DNA from: Flammeovirgaceae bacterium UBA4659
GTDB taxonomy: Bacteria; Bacteroidota; Bacteroidia; Cytophagales; Cyclobacteriaceae
Length of the DNA: 25,133 nt
Assembly: GCA_002405445.1 (NCBI GenBank)
Contig: DHLV01000137.1
Location: 2,885-28,017 of the forward strand
Direction of reading: 5' to 3'
Shown here: positions 8,555-15,742 of the stretch, piece by piece
How positions within the stretch are numbered: the first letter of the stretch is position 1
Layout: each line of letters starts with the position of its first letter
Program-made: the position numbers and the translations under genes
Notes under the pieces: model-generated
Database searches by the model: none
Seen by the model: only the letters and a program-made list of their open reading frames with translations
What the model was told of the DNA's origin: nothing

Positions 8555-10456
8555 CTACTTGCGAATGAGCACCACAGTACCGTTGTGGCGGGTGGTTTTG
8601 CCGGATATGTCAGTAACATTGGCCTGCCACACATAAGTGGCTATGGGCATTGGGTGGCCGGCACGGGTGCCATCCCACTCTTCTTTTTGGTCGGTATAAA
8701 ACACCAAAGAACCCCAGCGGTCAAACACAGACAGTTCGATTTTCGAAATAAACTGACCGCCCACGTAGAATGTTTCATTTTCTTTTGGGCCTTTGCTATC
8801 AGGCGTAAATGCGGTTGGGAAATACAGGTTTACAGGCTTGTACACTTCTACTGTGTTGGATGTAGAAGGTGTTACGCTTGCCTGGTTTGCGATAGCCGTC
8901 ACTTTGTAGGATACAATCTGGTTCACATTGTCAAACTGCACGTCAGATAGCGTGTTGCCGGTGGTGGCAAACGTGGCCAGCAGCGAGCCACCGGCACTGA
9001 ATTTTTCGATTTTATAACTTTGAACACCCGTAGCCCAGCCGCCATAACTGTTCCATGCGAGGTTTACCTCGTTGGCAGGTGAGAGGGTATAGGTCAACAC
9101 CAAGGGGCAGGCCGAGGCACTTTCCAGGCTGTTGTTATCACATTTATCTGTGTAGTTCACTTTGTAACAAGTTTGACTGTTGGTTTCAAACCGGTTGTCG
9201 CTGAATTGCTGCGTGGTTGCTTTGCCCTCTAAGAAAAATGTGCCTTGGTTGATCGATTTGAAAATGTTGTACTCGGCAGATGTGAAGATCGGATTTTGAT
9301 CCCACGTAAGCAACACTTGCGCACCGCTGACCACCGAACTGATATGCGCAGGTGCCGAGGGTACGTTGATCAAAAAAGATGTTCCGCACTTTTCCAGAGA
9401 GGTACTCGTTGCTCCTGCATATTGTGCTACCACCTGGTAACAGTATTGGGTCTTACAGTTGATAAGCCCATCTGTAAAGGTGGTAGCTGAAGTGGGCAGA
9501 TTGAGATTATAGGGTGCTTTGTTTCGGTAAACATCAAAGCCTGCAACACCTGTGGAGGTTGTCTGCCAATCAAACTTGTTTGAACCATTTTGGATTGCCA
9601 GGCTTACTTTTTGTGTGCAGATGATGGGCGAGTAGTTGTTGCCCCCCGTACAAATGTCGTATGAGTTCAGGCGGAAGCAGTAGTAGTTGTCATCAAGGCG
9701 CAAGTTCGTGGCGGTAAAGGTGCCGGTATTGTAAAGCGATGTTTGGTACAACTGAAAGTTAGTGGAGTTGACAGCGATGTCCATCCTGTGTAAGACGTTG
9801 GTTCGATTCACGAAATCAATTTTTGCGCTGGCGGCATCGATCGCTGCCAGTTGGGTAAAGGCCGGGGTGGGCAAGTTGGTGACTGCTTGAAATGGCTTGA
9901 CACTAGGTGAGCAATTGGAAGCGCCATTTGTCTTCTGGCCCCGCACGCTGATGTTAAAGGTGGCTGCCGTTGTGTAAGTATGCTGTGCGATTTGGTTGTT
10001 GCTGGCGGGGATGTTGACAATTGGGCTGCCATCACCAAAGTTGATGAAATAACGCTGGTAATTGGTGTCGGTAATGCGAATGGAAACTCCGTTCGATGAA
10101 CAGGTATAAACATCAAATGCCGGTTGCAAATCCGGATCCACCGTGATGGTGATATCGTCTGAGCCAATGAACTGATAGTACACAATCAGGCGATACGTGC
10201 CCGGTGTATTATAGGTAAATGAAAACAAGTTGGTGGGTAAACTGGGTGGATTGGTACCCAAGAAATCCATGTTACACGGTCTACCTCCCGTGCATTCACC
10301 GGTGGTGATTAGGTTGGCGTTGGTGATATTGATGGAAAAGGGGGCACAGCCGCGAATCTGGTCTACCTGAAATCTGCCCAGCCTGCTGGTGTATTGGCCC
10401 AACACGTCACCGGATGTGAGCACAACAATCAAAAGCACCAAAAAGAGGTTCTTCAC
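8555..10456 (-). CDS. T9SS type B secreted protein with PKD-like and fibronectin-like domains
   Basis: A 633-residue exported protein. The signal peptide is KNLFLVLLIVVLTSGDVLGQ. The middle contains a PKD-like domain around YFINFGDGSPIVNIPASNN and later fibronectin-III-like repeats (for example AQVLLTWDQNPIF, NEVNLAWNSYGGW). The last 85 or so residues show the gliding-motility-associated C-terminal domain: YFPTAFTPDSKGPKENE, ISKIELSVFDRWGSLVF, EEWDGT, MPIATYVWQA and the tail TVVLIRK. This domain marks cargo for the type IX secretion system, type B. The protein should be surface-exposed or released; an adhesive role is inference. The start codon is GTG, overlapping the hutH stop as GTGA, and no nearer ATG keeps the signal peptide intact. 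Confidence 0.9.
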   Translation of the reverse strand: MKNLFLVLLIVVLTSGDVLGQYTSRLGRFQVDQIRGCAPFSINITNANLITTGECTGGRPCNMDFLGTNPPSLPTNLFSFTYNTPGTYRLIVYYQFIGSDDITITVDPDLQPAFDVYTCSSNGVSIRITDTNYQRYFINFGDGSPIVNIPASNNQIAQHTYTTAATFNISVRGQKTNGASNCSPSVKPFQAVTNLPTPAFTQLAAIDAASAKIDFVNRTNVLHRMDIAVNSTNFQLYQTSLYNTGTFTATNLRLDDNYYCFRLNSYDICTGGNNYSPIICTQKVSLAIQNGSNKFDWQTTSTGVAGFDVYRNKAPYNLNLPTSATTFTDGLINCKTQYCYQVVAQYAGATSTSLEKCGTSFLINVPSAPAHISSVVSGAQVLLTWDQNPIFTSAEYNIFKSINQGTFFLEGKATTQQFSDNRFETNSQTCYKVNYTDKCDNNSLESASACPLVLTYTLSPANEVNLAWNSYGGWATGVQSYKIEKFSAGGSLLATFATTGNTLSDVQFDNVNQIVSYKVTAIANQASVTPSTSNTVEVYKPVNLYFPTAFTPDSKGPKENETFYVGGQFISKIELSVFDRWGSLVFYTDQKEEWDGTRAGHPMPIATYVWQANVTDISGKTTRHNGTVVLIRK

Positions 10457-11949
10457 AGGCCCAATTTAACTTCTTTCAAAAATTTTTCGGCTTTCACCAT
10501 GTCATCGTGCAACAAACGGTCTTCATGAATGAACGGTACGATGCGCCTGAAATTATTGACCCACCCCTGTAAAATGGCAGAGGTTTGTAACGGTTCCCTA
10601 AAATGCAACGCCTGCGAGGCTGTGATGAGTTCAATCGCCAGAATGCTGTACACGTTGTTCACAACTTTGAAAAGCTTCGTGGCTGCATTGGCGCCCATGC
10701 TCACGTGGTCTTCTTGGCCGTTGCTGCTCACAATGCTGTCAACAGACGCTGGTGCGCACAATTGTTTGTTTTGGCTCACCAACGATGCGGCCGTATATTG
10801 TGGAATCATCAGGCCCGAGTTGATGCCGGGATTTGCCACTAAGTAATTGGGCAAGTCACGGGAACCCGAAATTAATTGGTAGGTACGCCTTTCTGAAATA
10901 CTGCCCAACTCGGCCAAGGCAATGGCCAAGAAATCCAAAGCCAGCGCGAGCGGTTGTCCATGAAAATTGCCAGCTGAAATGATCTGATCGTCTTCTGGGA
11001 ATATGTTGGGGTTGTCAGAAACACTGTTGACTTCTGTCAACAACACCTCTGATACATAAGCAATTGCATCGGCACTGGCGCCATGCACCTGCGGTATACA
11101 CCGAAAAGAATAGGGGTCTTGCACGTGCATCTTTTCTTTGGCCACAATCGCACTGCCGGCCAGCAACCGGTTCATCTCTGCAGCCACCCAACGCTGCCCT
11201 TTTTGCGGACGTATGGCGTGCACGCGTTCGTCAAACGGCTCGGTGCGCCCATCGAATGCATCGAGCGAGAGCGCGCCAATTAAATTAGCCAATTCAATGA
11301 TCCGTTTACTGTGCAGAAGGCACCAGATGCCGTAGGCACTCATGAATTGCGTACCGTTAAGCAGCGCCAGTCCTTCTTTTGCTTTCAAACGGATTCGGGG
11401 CCATTTCAGCAAATCCAGCAGTTCTGCGCCAGCATACACTTTTCCGAGATAATGCACTTCACCTTCGCCCATCAATGGCAACGACAGGTGCGCGAGTGGA
11501 GCCAAGTCTCCGGAAGCGCCCAACGAACCCATTTCATAAATGCGCGGCAACACTCGCTGGTTGAACATGTCAAGCAAACGTTGCACTGTTACCAACTGCA
11601 CACCCGAATACCCATAAGAAAGTGATTGGGCTTTTAAGAACAGCATTAACAACACAATCTCTCTTGACACTTCATTTCCTGTGCCACAGGCATGCGATCG
11701 AACCAGATTCTCTTGTAATTGCTCCAGTTGGTTCTTGGCTATGTTTTTTGCGTATAACGAACCAAAGCCTGTGTTGATGCCATAGATTGGAGCAGAAGAT
11801 TCGCTGATTTTCTTATCCAGATATTCGCGGCAGCGATTTATTTTATCAGTCGCCTCTTGCGACAACGCCACTTTCGAGTGCCCGTACAGAATGTGATCGA
11901 GGTCATCGAGAGTAAGCGGTTTGCTGCTGATGTAGTGCGTGGGTTCCAA
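10453..11949 (-). CDS. hutH: Histidine ammonia-lyase
   Basis: A 498-residue enzyme of the MIO-cofactor aromatic amino acid lyase family that deaminates L-histidine to urocanate. The cofactor-forming Ala-Ser-Gly lies within MGSLGASGDLAPLAH (about residues 145-147). Other family signatures are INTGFGSL near the N-terminus, GNFHGQPLALALD, SERRTYQLI and SSNGQEDHVSMGAN. Length is normal. The initiation codon appears to be TTG: an in-frame stop lies 18 bases upstream with no ATG between, and the next methionines are deep in the domain. No other hut genes are nearby; instead the stop overlaps the start of a T9SS cargo gene, and hisS lies upstream on the same strand. A tyrosine- or phenylalanine-specific lyase is a less likely alternative. 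Confidence 0.9.
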   Translation of the reverse strand: MEPTHYISSKPLTLDDLDHILYGHSKVALSQEATDKINRCREYLDKKISESSAPIYGINTGFGSLYAKNIAKNQLEQLQENLVRSHACGTGNEVSREIVLLMLFLKAQSLSYGYSGVQLVTVQRLLDMFNQRVLPRIYEMGSLGASGDLAPLAHLSLPLMGEGEVHYLGKVYAGAELLDLLKWPRIRLKAKEGLALLNGTQFMSAYGIWCLLHSKRIIELANLIGALSLDAFDGRTEPFDERVHAIRPQKGQRWVAAEMNRLLAGSAIVAKEKMHVQDPYSFRCIPQVHGASADAIAYVSEVLLTEVNSVSDNPNIFPEDDQIISAGNFHGQPLALALDFLAIALAELGSISERRTYQLISGSRDLPNYLVANPGINSGLMIPQYTAASLVSQNKQLCAPASVDSIVSSNGQEDHVSMGANAATKLFKVVNNVYSILAIELITASQALHFREPLQTSAILQGWVNNFRRIVPFIHEDRLLHDDMVKAEKFLKEVKLGL

Positions 11950-12010
11950 ACTGCGTTTAAAGGTTCAAGGGTTACAAGTTATAGTTAAAAATTTAAAATT
12001 AAAGTTCGCT

Positions 12011-12050
12011 ATGAACGTTGGTGCTGCATAATGAACGTTGGTGCTGCATC
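12011..12050 (+). repeat. Two-copy 20-base tandem repeat between hisS and hutH
   Basis: Two adjoining 20-base units, 12011-12030 and 12031-12050, are identical except for the last base. Each contains the palindrome AACGTT. Fragments of the unit (GCGTTGCACCA) recur at 12054-12064, just inside the end of the intergenic region. The repeat occupies the 122-base gap between the hisS stop and the hutH start, where no TAnnTTTG element is evident. Confidence 0.85.
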
Positions 12051-12071
12051 AGAGCGTTGCACCACTCATGT

Positions 12072-13439
12072 CTATTTTTTTATTTCCAACAGAATCTCTT
12101 CTAGGGTCTTTTTTTCCTGCTCTCCCGTATGCATCCGCTTGAGTGTGAGCTGGCCGTCTTTCATCTCATCTGCACCAATCACAATCACATACGGAATCAT
12201 CTTTTTGTTGGCATACTCCATTTGCTTTTTGATTTTCGAAACATCGGGGTACAGTTCTGTGGCAACACCCGCTGCGCGAAGTCGTGCGGCCACTTGCAAT
12301 CCATAGCGCATCGTTTCGTTATCGAAATGGGCAATCATCACCGTAGAAGAAATCATTGCCTCGCTTGGGAACAGTTTCAGTTCTTCCATGGCATCGTAGA
12401 GTCTATCGACTCCAAAAGAAATTCCAATGCCAGAAACTCCCTCTAAACCAAATGAGCCAGTCAGATTATCATAACGACCGCCACCACTCACGCTGCCTAT
12501 TGCCACGTTGTTGATCTTCACTTCGAAGATGCAGCCCGTGTAATAACTCAGCCCTCGTGCCAATGAAATATCAAATTCCAAATGTTTGGGGCTGAACTGA
12601 TAACCGTTGAGCAAATCCAACACTTTTTGAAAATCCGAGAGGCCTTTCCGGCCATTTTCAGAAGCGGAAAACTTGGCGCTTAAAAAATCTATTTTCTGCT
12701 GCGTGTTGCCTTTGAAGTTAAGTATTTGAAACAGAGTAGTGAGACTCGCTTCTTGAAAACCTCTAGCGCGCAGTTCTTCTTTTATCTTTTCTTCACCGAT
12801 TTTGTCCAATTTATCAATCGCGACAAACAATGGTTTCTCATTTTCCTTGGCACCGCAGATTTCGGCCAAGCCAGAGAGGATACCTCGGTGATTGATTTTG
12901 ATGGTGTAGTCTTGAATGTGAAGTTGCGAGAAAACTTCTGTTATCATAAGAACAATGTCCGCCTCGCACAAAAGCGAATCAGTTCCCACCACATCTGCAT
13001 CGCATTGGTAAAATTCGCGGTAGCGCCCCTTTTGCGGTCTATCGGCACGCCATACAGGTTGAATTTGATAACGTTTAAACGGAAAGGTGATCTCATGGCG
13101 GTTCATCACCACGTAGCGGGCGAAAGGAACGGTGAGGTCGTAACGGAGACCTTTTTCAGATATGTCGGTAGTGAGTAACTTTGAATCTCTGGCTTCAAGT
13201 TTCGCTTGGTCAGCATCTTTCAAGAAATCTCCTGAGTTCAAGATTTTAAACAGCAGTTGGTCGCCTTCATCCCCGTATTTTCCGGTCAGCGCGGTGAGGT
13301 TTTCCATCGCAGGGGTTTCTAGCGGTTGGAAGCCGTACTTCTGAAATACGGCTTTGATGCGATCTAAAATGTATTGCCGCTTGGCCATTTGTGCGGGCCC
13401 AAAATCGCGGCTACCTTTTGGCAGTGTGGGTTTTTCCAT
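12072..13439 (-). CDS. hisS: Histidine--tRNA ligase
   Basis: A 455-residue class II aminoacyl-tRNA synthetase that charges tRNA-His. Visible features are the N-terminal LPKGSRDFGP, motif 2 with VWRADRPQKGRYREFYQCD, the histidine-specific SLARGLSYYTGCIFEV and GGGRYDNLTGSFG, motif 3 GIGISFGVDRLYDAM, and a C-terminal anticodon-binding domain (MIAHFDNETMRYGLQVAARLR ... IPYVIVIGADEM). The frame extends 28 codons further upstream, but the ATG at 13439 gives the family's usual N-terminus and a -7 promoter element lies just behind it. It is followed on the same strand by hutH after 122 bases. Confidence 0.95.
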   Translation of the reverse strand: MEKPTLPKGSRDFGPAQMAKRQYILDRIKAVFQKYGFQPLETPAMENLTALTGKYGDEGDQLLFKILNSGDFLKDADQAKLEARDSKLLTTDISEKGLRYDLTVPFARYVVMNRHEITFPFKRYQIQPVWRADRPQKGRYREFYQCDADVVGTDSLLCEADIVLMITEVFSQLHIQDYTIKINHRGILSGLAEICGAKENEKPLFVAIDKLDKIGEEKIKEELRARGFQEASLTTLFQILNFKGNTQQKIDFLSAKFSASENGRKGLSDFQKVLDLLNGYQFSPKHLEFDISLARGLSYYTGCIFEVKINNVAIGSVSGGGRYDNLTGSFGLEGVSGIGISFGVDRLYDAMEELKLFPSEAMISSTVMIAHFDNETMRYGLQVAARLRAAGVATELYPDVSKIKKQMEYANKKMIPYVIVIGADEMKDGQLTLKRMHTGEQEKKTLEEILLEIKK

Positions 13440-13454
13440 CAGAATAAAATCTGC

Positions 13455-13462
13455 CAAATCTA
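13455..13462 (-). promoter_or_regulatory. Candidate -7 promoter element for hisS
   Basis: The minus strand reads TAGATTTG, an exact TAnnTTTG match 15 bases before the ATG at 13439. It lies inside the upstream extension of the frame, which supports the shorter start. No clear TTG element is visible at the right distance. Confidence 0.45.
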
Positions 13463-13548
13463 AGGTTTTAGTAAACGAGTTACCATTTGCTGGTGACCGG
13501 TTTTTGCAGTTTTCAAAAACCACTTCCTGCCAGGGCAGAACATTTGCC

Positions 13549-13578
13549 TTGTAAAGTGGCGGCAGATGTTTATTTTTG
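13549..13578 (+). promoter_or_regulatory. Consensus promoter of the 49-residue basic protein gene
   Basis: TTG (13549-13551), a 19-base spacer and TATTTTTG (13571-13578) reproduce the Bacteroidota promoter consensus fully. The ATG follows at 13601, leaving a short leader of about 15 bases. This is the best plus-strand promoter match I found in the window and argues that the small gene is real and transcribed on its own. Confidence 0.72.
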
Positions 13579-13600
13579 CGGTCATTTTAACACAATAGCC

Positions 13601-13750
13601 ATGTCAGTTACCCGTTTGAAACGCAAAAACCGCAAGGACAAAGCCAAAGCGGCACGCAGAAGAACTTCGTTGAAGATTCAAAACTTTCAACCCGTTGTAA
13701 AGGCGGTAGATGTAGAAGGGATCAAGGAAACCTTCAAGAAAAAAGCATAA
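13601..13750 (+). CDS. Very basic 49-residue conserved-looking small protein
   Basis: A 49-residue protein with 11 lysines and 6 arginines against 4 acidic residues. The N-terminal half (TRLKRKNRKDKAKAARRRTS) is a basic tract like those of small ribosomal or RNA-binding proteins. The C-terminal half (QNFQPVVKAVDVEGIKETF) is mixed and could form a short strand and a helix. I do not recognise a named family with certainty; it resembles small hypothetical proteins I associate with Cytophagales genomes. It has its own consensus promoter and a strong terminator three bases after the stop, so it is monocistronic. The frame is open upstream to 13487, but that extension overlaps the hisS upstream region and the promoter, so the ATG at 13601 is preferred. 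Binding to nucleic acid is inference from composition. Confidence 0.75.
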   Translation: MSVTRLKRKNRKDKAKAARRRTSLKIQNFQPVVKAVDVEGIKETFKKKA

Positions 13751-13752
13751 AA

Positions 13753-13781
13753 AAAGGCTGACGTTGATGTCAGCCTTTCTT
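13753..13781. terminator. Bidirectional rho-independent terminator
   Basis: A ten-base-pair perfect stem (13753-13762 with 13769-13778) with a six-base loop sits between two convergent genes. On the minus strand the stem is followed by a run of eight T residues in all, making it a strong terminator for the histone H1-like gene; on the plus strand it ends in TTTCTT and serves the 49-residue protein gene. Confidence 0.88.
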
Positions 13782-13800
13782 GTTCTGTGGCGACTGTGTC

Positions 13801-13983
13801 TTACTTCGTTTCTTTGTTTTTCAGATCTTGCACTTCTGCGCGTATGGCTTGCGCTGCATTTTTCACATCTTGCATACCTTTTCTGACGCGCGTGCCGGCA
13901 GCGCTGTTACCCTTGTTGTAAAATTTATCGAAATCGGGCTCAAGTGAGGCGATCAACGCTTTCAATTCTTCTAGTTTTTTCAT
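13801..13983 (-). CDS. Histone H1-like protein (Bacteroidota Hc1-type)
   Basis: A 60-residue protein matching the short histone H1-like family of Bacteroidota. The characteristic order is present: LEELKALIASLEPDFDKFYNKGN, then AAGTRVRKGMQDVKNAAQAIRAEVQDLK. It is almost wholly helical and lacks the long lysine-alanine tail of chlamydial Hc1. The family is presumed to bind DNA or to be nucleoid-associated, but direct evidence for this short form is limited as far as I know. It is monocistronic and ends at the shared bidirectional terminator. The ATG at 13983 starts the family domain directly. Confidence 0.85.
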   Translation of the reverse strand: MKKLEELKALIASLEPDFDKFYNKGNSAAGTRVRKGMQDVKNAAQAIRAEVQDLKNKETK

Positions 13984-14055
13984 TTTGATATGTTTTGGTT
14001 AATTGGATTTTGCAAACAATTGCCCAAATAAGTCAAAAAAACGTTGAAAAACAAC

Positions 14056-14074
14056 CAAAACAAGCGTTGTTTTG
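14056..14074. repeat. Inverted repeat upstream of the histone H1-like gene
   Basis: A perfect eight-base arm pair with a three-base centre (CAAAACAA-GCG-TTGTTTTG). It lies 73 bases upstream of the histone H1-like start and could be an operator or a weak hairpin. The low GC of the arms makes a terminator less likely. Confidence 0.5.
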
Positions 14075-14086
14075 ATCCAGGGGGGG

Positions 14087-14170
14087 CATCATCGCATTTT
14101 CAATCGCTTCTCTGACGCGTGAGAATCAGCCCTTTAGCGTGAAACGGAGGAATCCATCACCGCATTTTCA
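14087..14170 (+). repeat. Pair of imperfect 16-base direct repeats
   Basis: CATCATCGCATTTTCA at 14087-14102 and CATCACCGCATTTTCA at 14155-14170 differ at one base and start 68 bases apart. They could be paired protein-binding sites or a remnant of duplication. Confidence 0.5.
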
Positions 14171-14262
14171 TGCCGCATTGTGGCGTTGATCGGTTGTCGA
14201 AAACTGTAAACACGGTGAGCCGTGCGTCATTCACTTTCGCTCCAGACAATCGCGTTTGCATC

Positions 14263-14299
14263 AAAAAAAGGCCTCAAATAGCGATAAAAAGGCCATTTT
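14263..14299 (-). terminator. Probable terminator of the alpha-oxoamine synthase gene
   Basis: On the minus strand AAAATGGCC pairs with GGCCTTTTT (one mismatch) around a 17-base loop and is followed by further T residues. It lies 75 bases past the stop at 14374. The long loop and short GC core keep the confidence moderate. Confidence 0.45.
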
Positions 14300-14373
14300 C
14301 GACTTCGTGTGCGGCCGTGATTGCAGTGCTTGTGCACAGACGGCACAGCAATTTTAATAAGCCGGGCTGCGCA

Positions 14374-15624
14374 TTACTTGGTTACGGCTACCAACTCCTC
14401 CTTGCGGTAGAAGCCATCATCCAATTTTGTTTTGAGTGCAGAGAAGGCCGTCAGTGTCTCATCCACATCGGCCATGGTGTGCACCGCTGTTGGAATAATA
14501 CGAAACATAATGACGTCTTTGGGTACCACCGGGTAAATCACCACTGAGCAGAAGATGCCGTAATTTTCGCGCAAGTCCATACTCATATTGGCGGCCTCGC
14601 CTACCCCACCTTTAAACAATACGGGTGGTGGTGGTGTCTGTGTTTTATTGATGGCAAAGCCGCGCTCTTGTAATCCGGTTTTCATGGCGGCCATGATCTT
14701 TTTCAAATTCTCGCGGTATTCGGGATGTTTTTTCAATAGCTCCAGGCGCTTCATCCCGCCCAATACGAGTGGCATCGGCAAGCTTTTGGCATAAATTTGT
14801 GAGCGCACTGAGTAGCGCAAAAACTTCAATATTCTTTTATCGCCTGCCACAAAAGCCCCAATACTGGCCATTGATTTCGCGAACGTGGAAAAATACAAAT
14901 CGATCTGATCTTGCACTCCTTGTTCTTCGCCTACACCCGCACCGGTGGGGCCCATGGTGCCAAAGCCGTGGGCATCATCCACAAAAAGACGGAAATTGTA
15001 TTTCTTCTTCAGCTCCACGATATTTTTCAAATCGCCCATGTTTCCGCTCATGCCGAACACGCCTTCGGTGATGACCAGGATGCCTCCGCCTGTTTCATTG
15101 GCAAGTTTGGTGGCGCGCTGCAATTGCTTTTCAAGGTTTTCGATGTTGTTGTGCGGGTACACAAAGCGTTTGCCCATGTGCAGGCGCACACCGTCTATGA
15201 TACATGCATGCGACTCTGAGTCATACACGATCACATCTTTTCTATCCACTAATGCATCAATGACTGAAACCACGCCTTGATAGCCGTAATTGAGCAGCAT
15301 GGCGTCTTCTTTGTGCACAAACTCCGCCAACTGTCGCTCAAACTCCAGGTGGTGCACCGAGTTGCCTGACATCATGCGGGCACCCATCGGGTACGCCAAA
15401 CCATATTGGGCAGTAGCATCGGCATCGGCTTTTCGCACCTCTGGGTGGTTAGCCAACCCGAGGTAGTTGTTCAAACTCCAGTTCAACACGTTTTTTCCAT
15501 TGAAGGTCATGCGCGGGCCAATTTCTCCTTCCAGCTTGGGAAAAAAGAAATAGTCATCGGGCAGGTGCGAATATTTGGCCAGTGGCCCCTCTTCCATGCG
15601 GAGTTTTTCAAATAAATCGATCAT
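14374..15624 (-). CDS. Alpha-oxoamine synthase family PLP enzyme (SPT/KBL-like)
   Basis: A 416-residue fold-type I pyridoxal phosphate enzyme of the group that condenses an amino acid with an acyl-CoA (serine palmitoyltransferase, 2-amino-3-ketobutyrate ligase, 8-amino-7-oxononanoate synthase). Visible are WSLNNYLGLANHPEV, MGARMMSGNSVHHLEFE, YDSESHACIIDG with the ring-stacking His, LFVDDAHGFGTMGPTGAG with the cofactor-binding Asp and His, and FSTFAKSMASIGAFVAG with the Schiff-base Lys. Bacteroidota make sphingolipids, so a serine palmitoyltransferase-type role is attractive, but the N-terminal 50 residues (FEKLRMEEGPLAKYSH...) differ from the characterised Sphingobacterium enzyme as I recall it. 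The substrate is left open. The frame extends 23 codons upstream, but the ATG at 15624 is preferred because the extension is hydrophobic non-family sequence and covers the promoter. Confidence 0.85.
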   Translation of the reverse strand: MIDLFEKLRMEEGPLAKYSHLPDDYFFFPKLEGEIGPRMTFNGKNVLNWSLNNYLGLANHPEVRKADADATAQYGLAYPMGARMMSGNSVHHLEFERQLAEFVHKEDAMLLNYGYQGVVSVIDALVDRKDVIVYDSESHACIIDGVRLHMGKRFVYPHNNIENLEKQLQRATKLANETGGGILVITEGVFGMSGNMGDLKNIVELKKKYNFRLFVDDAHGFGTMGPTGAGVGEEQGVQDQIDLYFSTFAKSMASIGAFVAGDKRILKFLRYSVRSQIYAKSLPMPLVLGGMKRLELLKKHPEYRENLKKIMAAMKTGLQERGFAINKTQTPPPPVLFKGGVGEAANMSMDLRENYGIFCSVVIYPVVPKDVIMFRIIPTAVHTMADVDETLTAFSALKTKLDDGFYRKEELVAVTK

Positions 15625-15654
15625 GTTGCAGTAATCTGTTTGTGTAATCGGCCG

Positions 15655-15662
15655 CAAAAATA
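15655..15662 (-). promoter_or_regulatory. Candidate -7 promoter element for the alpha-oxoamine synthase gene
   Basis: The minus strand reads TATTTTTG, an exact TAnnTTTG match 30 bases upstream of the ATG at 15624. A TTG occurs 22 bases further upstream (15687-15685), slightly beyond the ideal distance. Confidence 0.5.
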
Positions 15663-15710
15663 GGAAAATGTGTGGAAATAGCAGCAAGATCAAAAAGTGT
15701 GGAATAGCCG

Positions 15711-15718
15711 TACATTTG
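15711..15718 (+). promoter_or_regulatory. Candidate -7 promoter element for the accC operon
   Basis: TACATTTG matches TAnnTTTG exactly and ends 24 bases before the accC ATG. No TTG element is visible at the expected distance, so this rests on the -7 part only. Confidence 0.42.
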
Positions 15719-15742
15719 AATGATTGAAATCAAACTTGCTGA

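Larger units (their letters stand above)
13984..14373. other. 390-base stretch without a gene
   Basis: I see no credible gene here. It contains an inverted repeat at 14056-14074, a 16-base imperfect direct repeat (14087-14102 and 14155-14170) and a probable terminator at 14263-14299. The plus-strand frame beginning at 14170 runs into the antisense of the downstream enzyme gene and looks non-coding. A small RNA cannot be excluded. Confidence 0.5.

Noticed and set aside
12011..12050. Tandem repeat as a start of a CRISPR array
   Set aside because: The units adjoin without spacers and no cas gene is present.
12031..12306. Plus-strand frame starting in the tandem repeat
   Set aside because: Most of it is antisense to hisS and it looks like a shadow of that gene.
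14170..14547. Plus-strand frame of 125 residues across the gene-free stretch
   Set aside because: Nearly half lies antisense to the alpha-oxoamine synthase gene, and the sequence has no recognisable domain.
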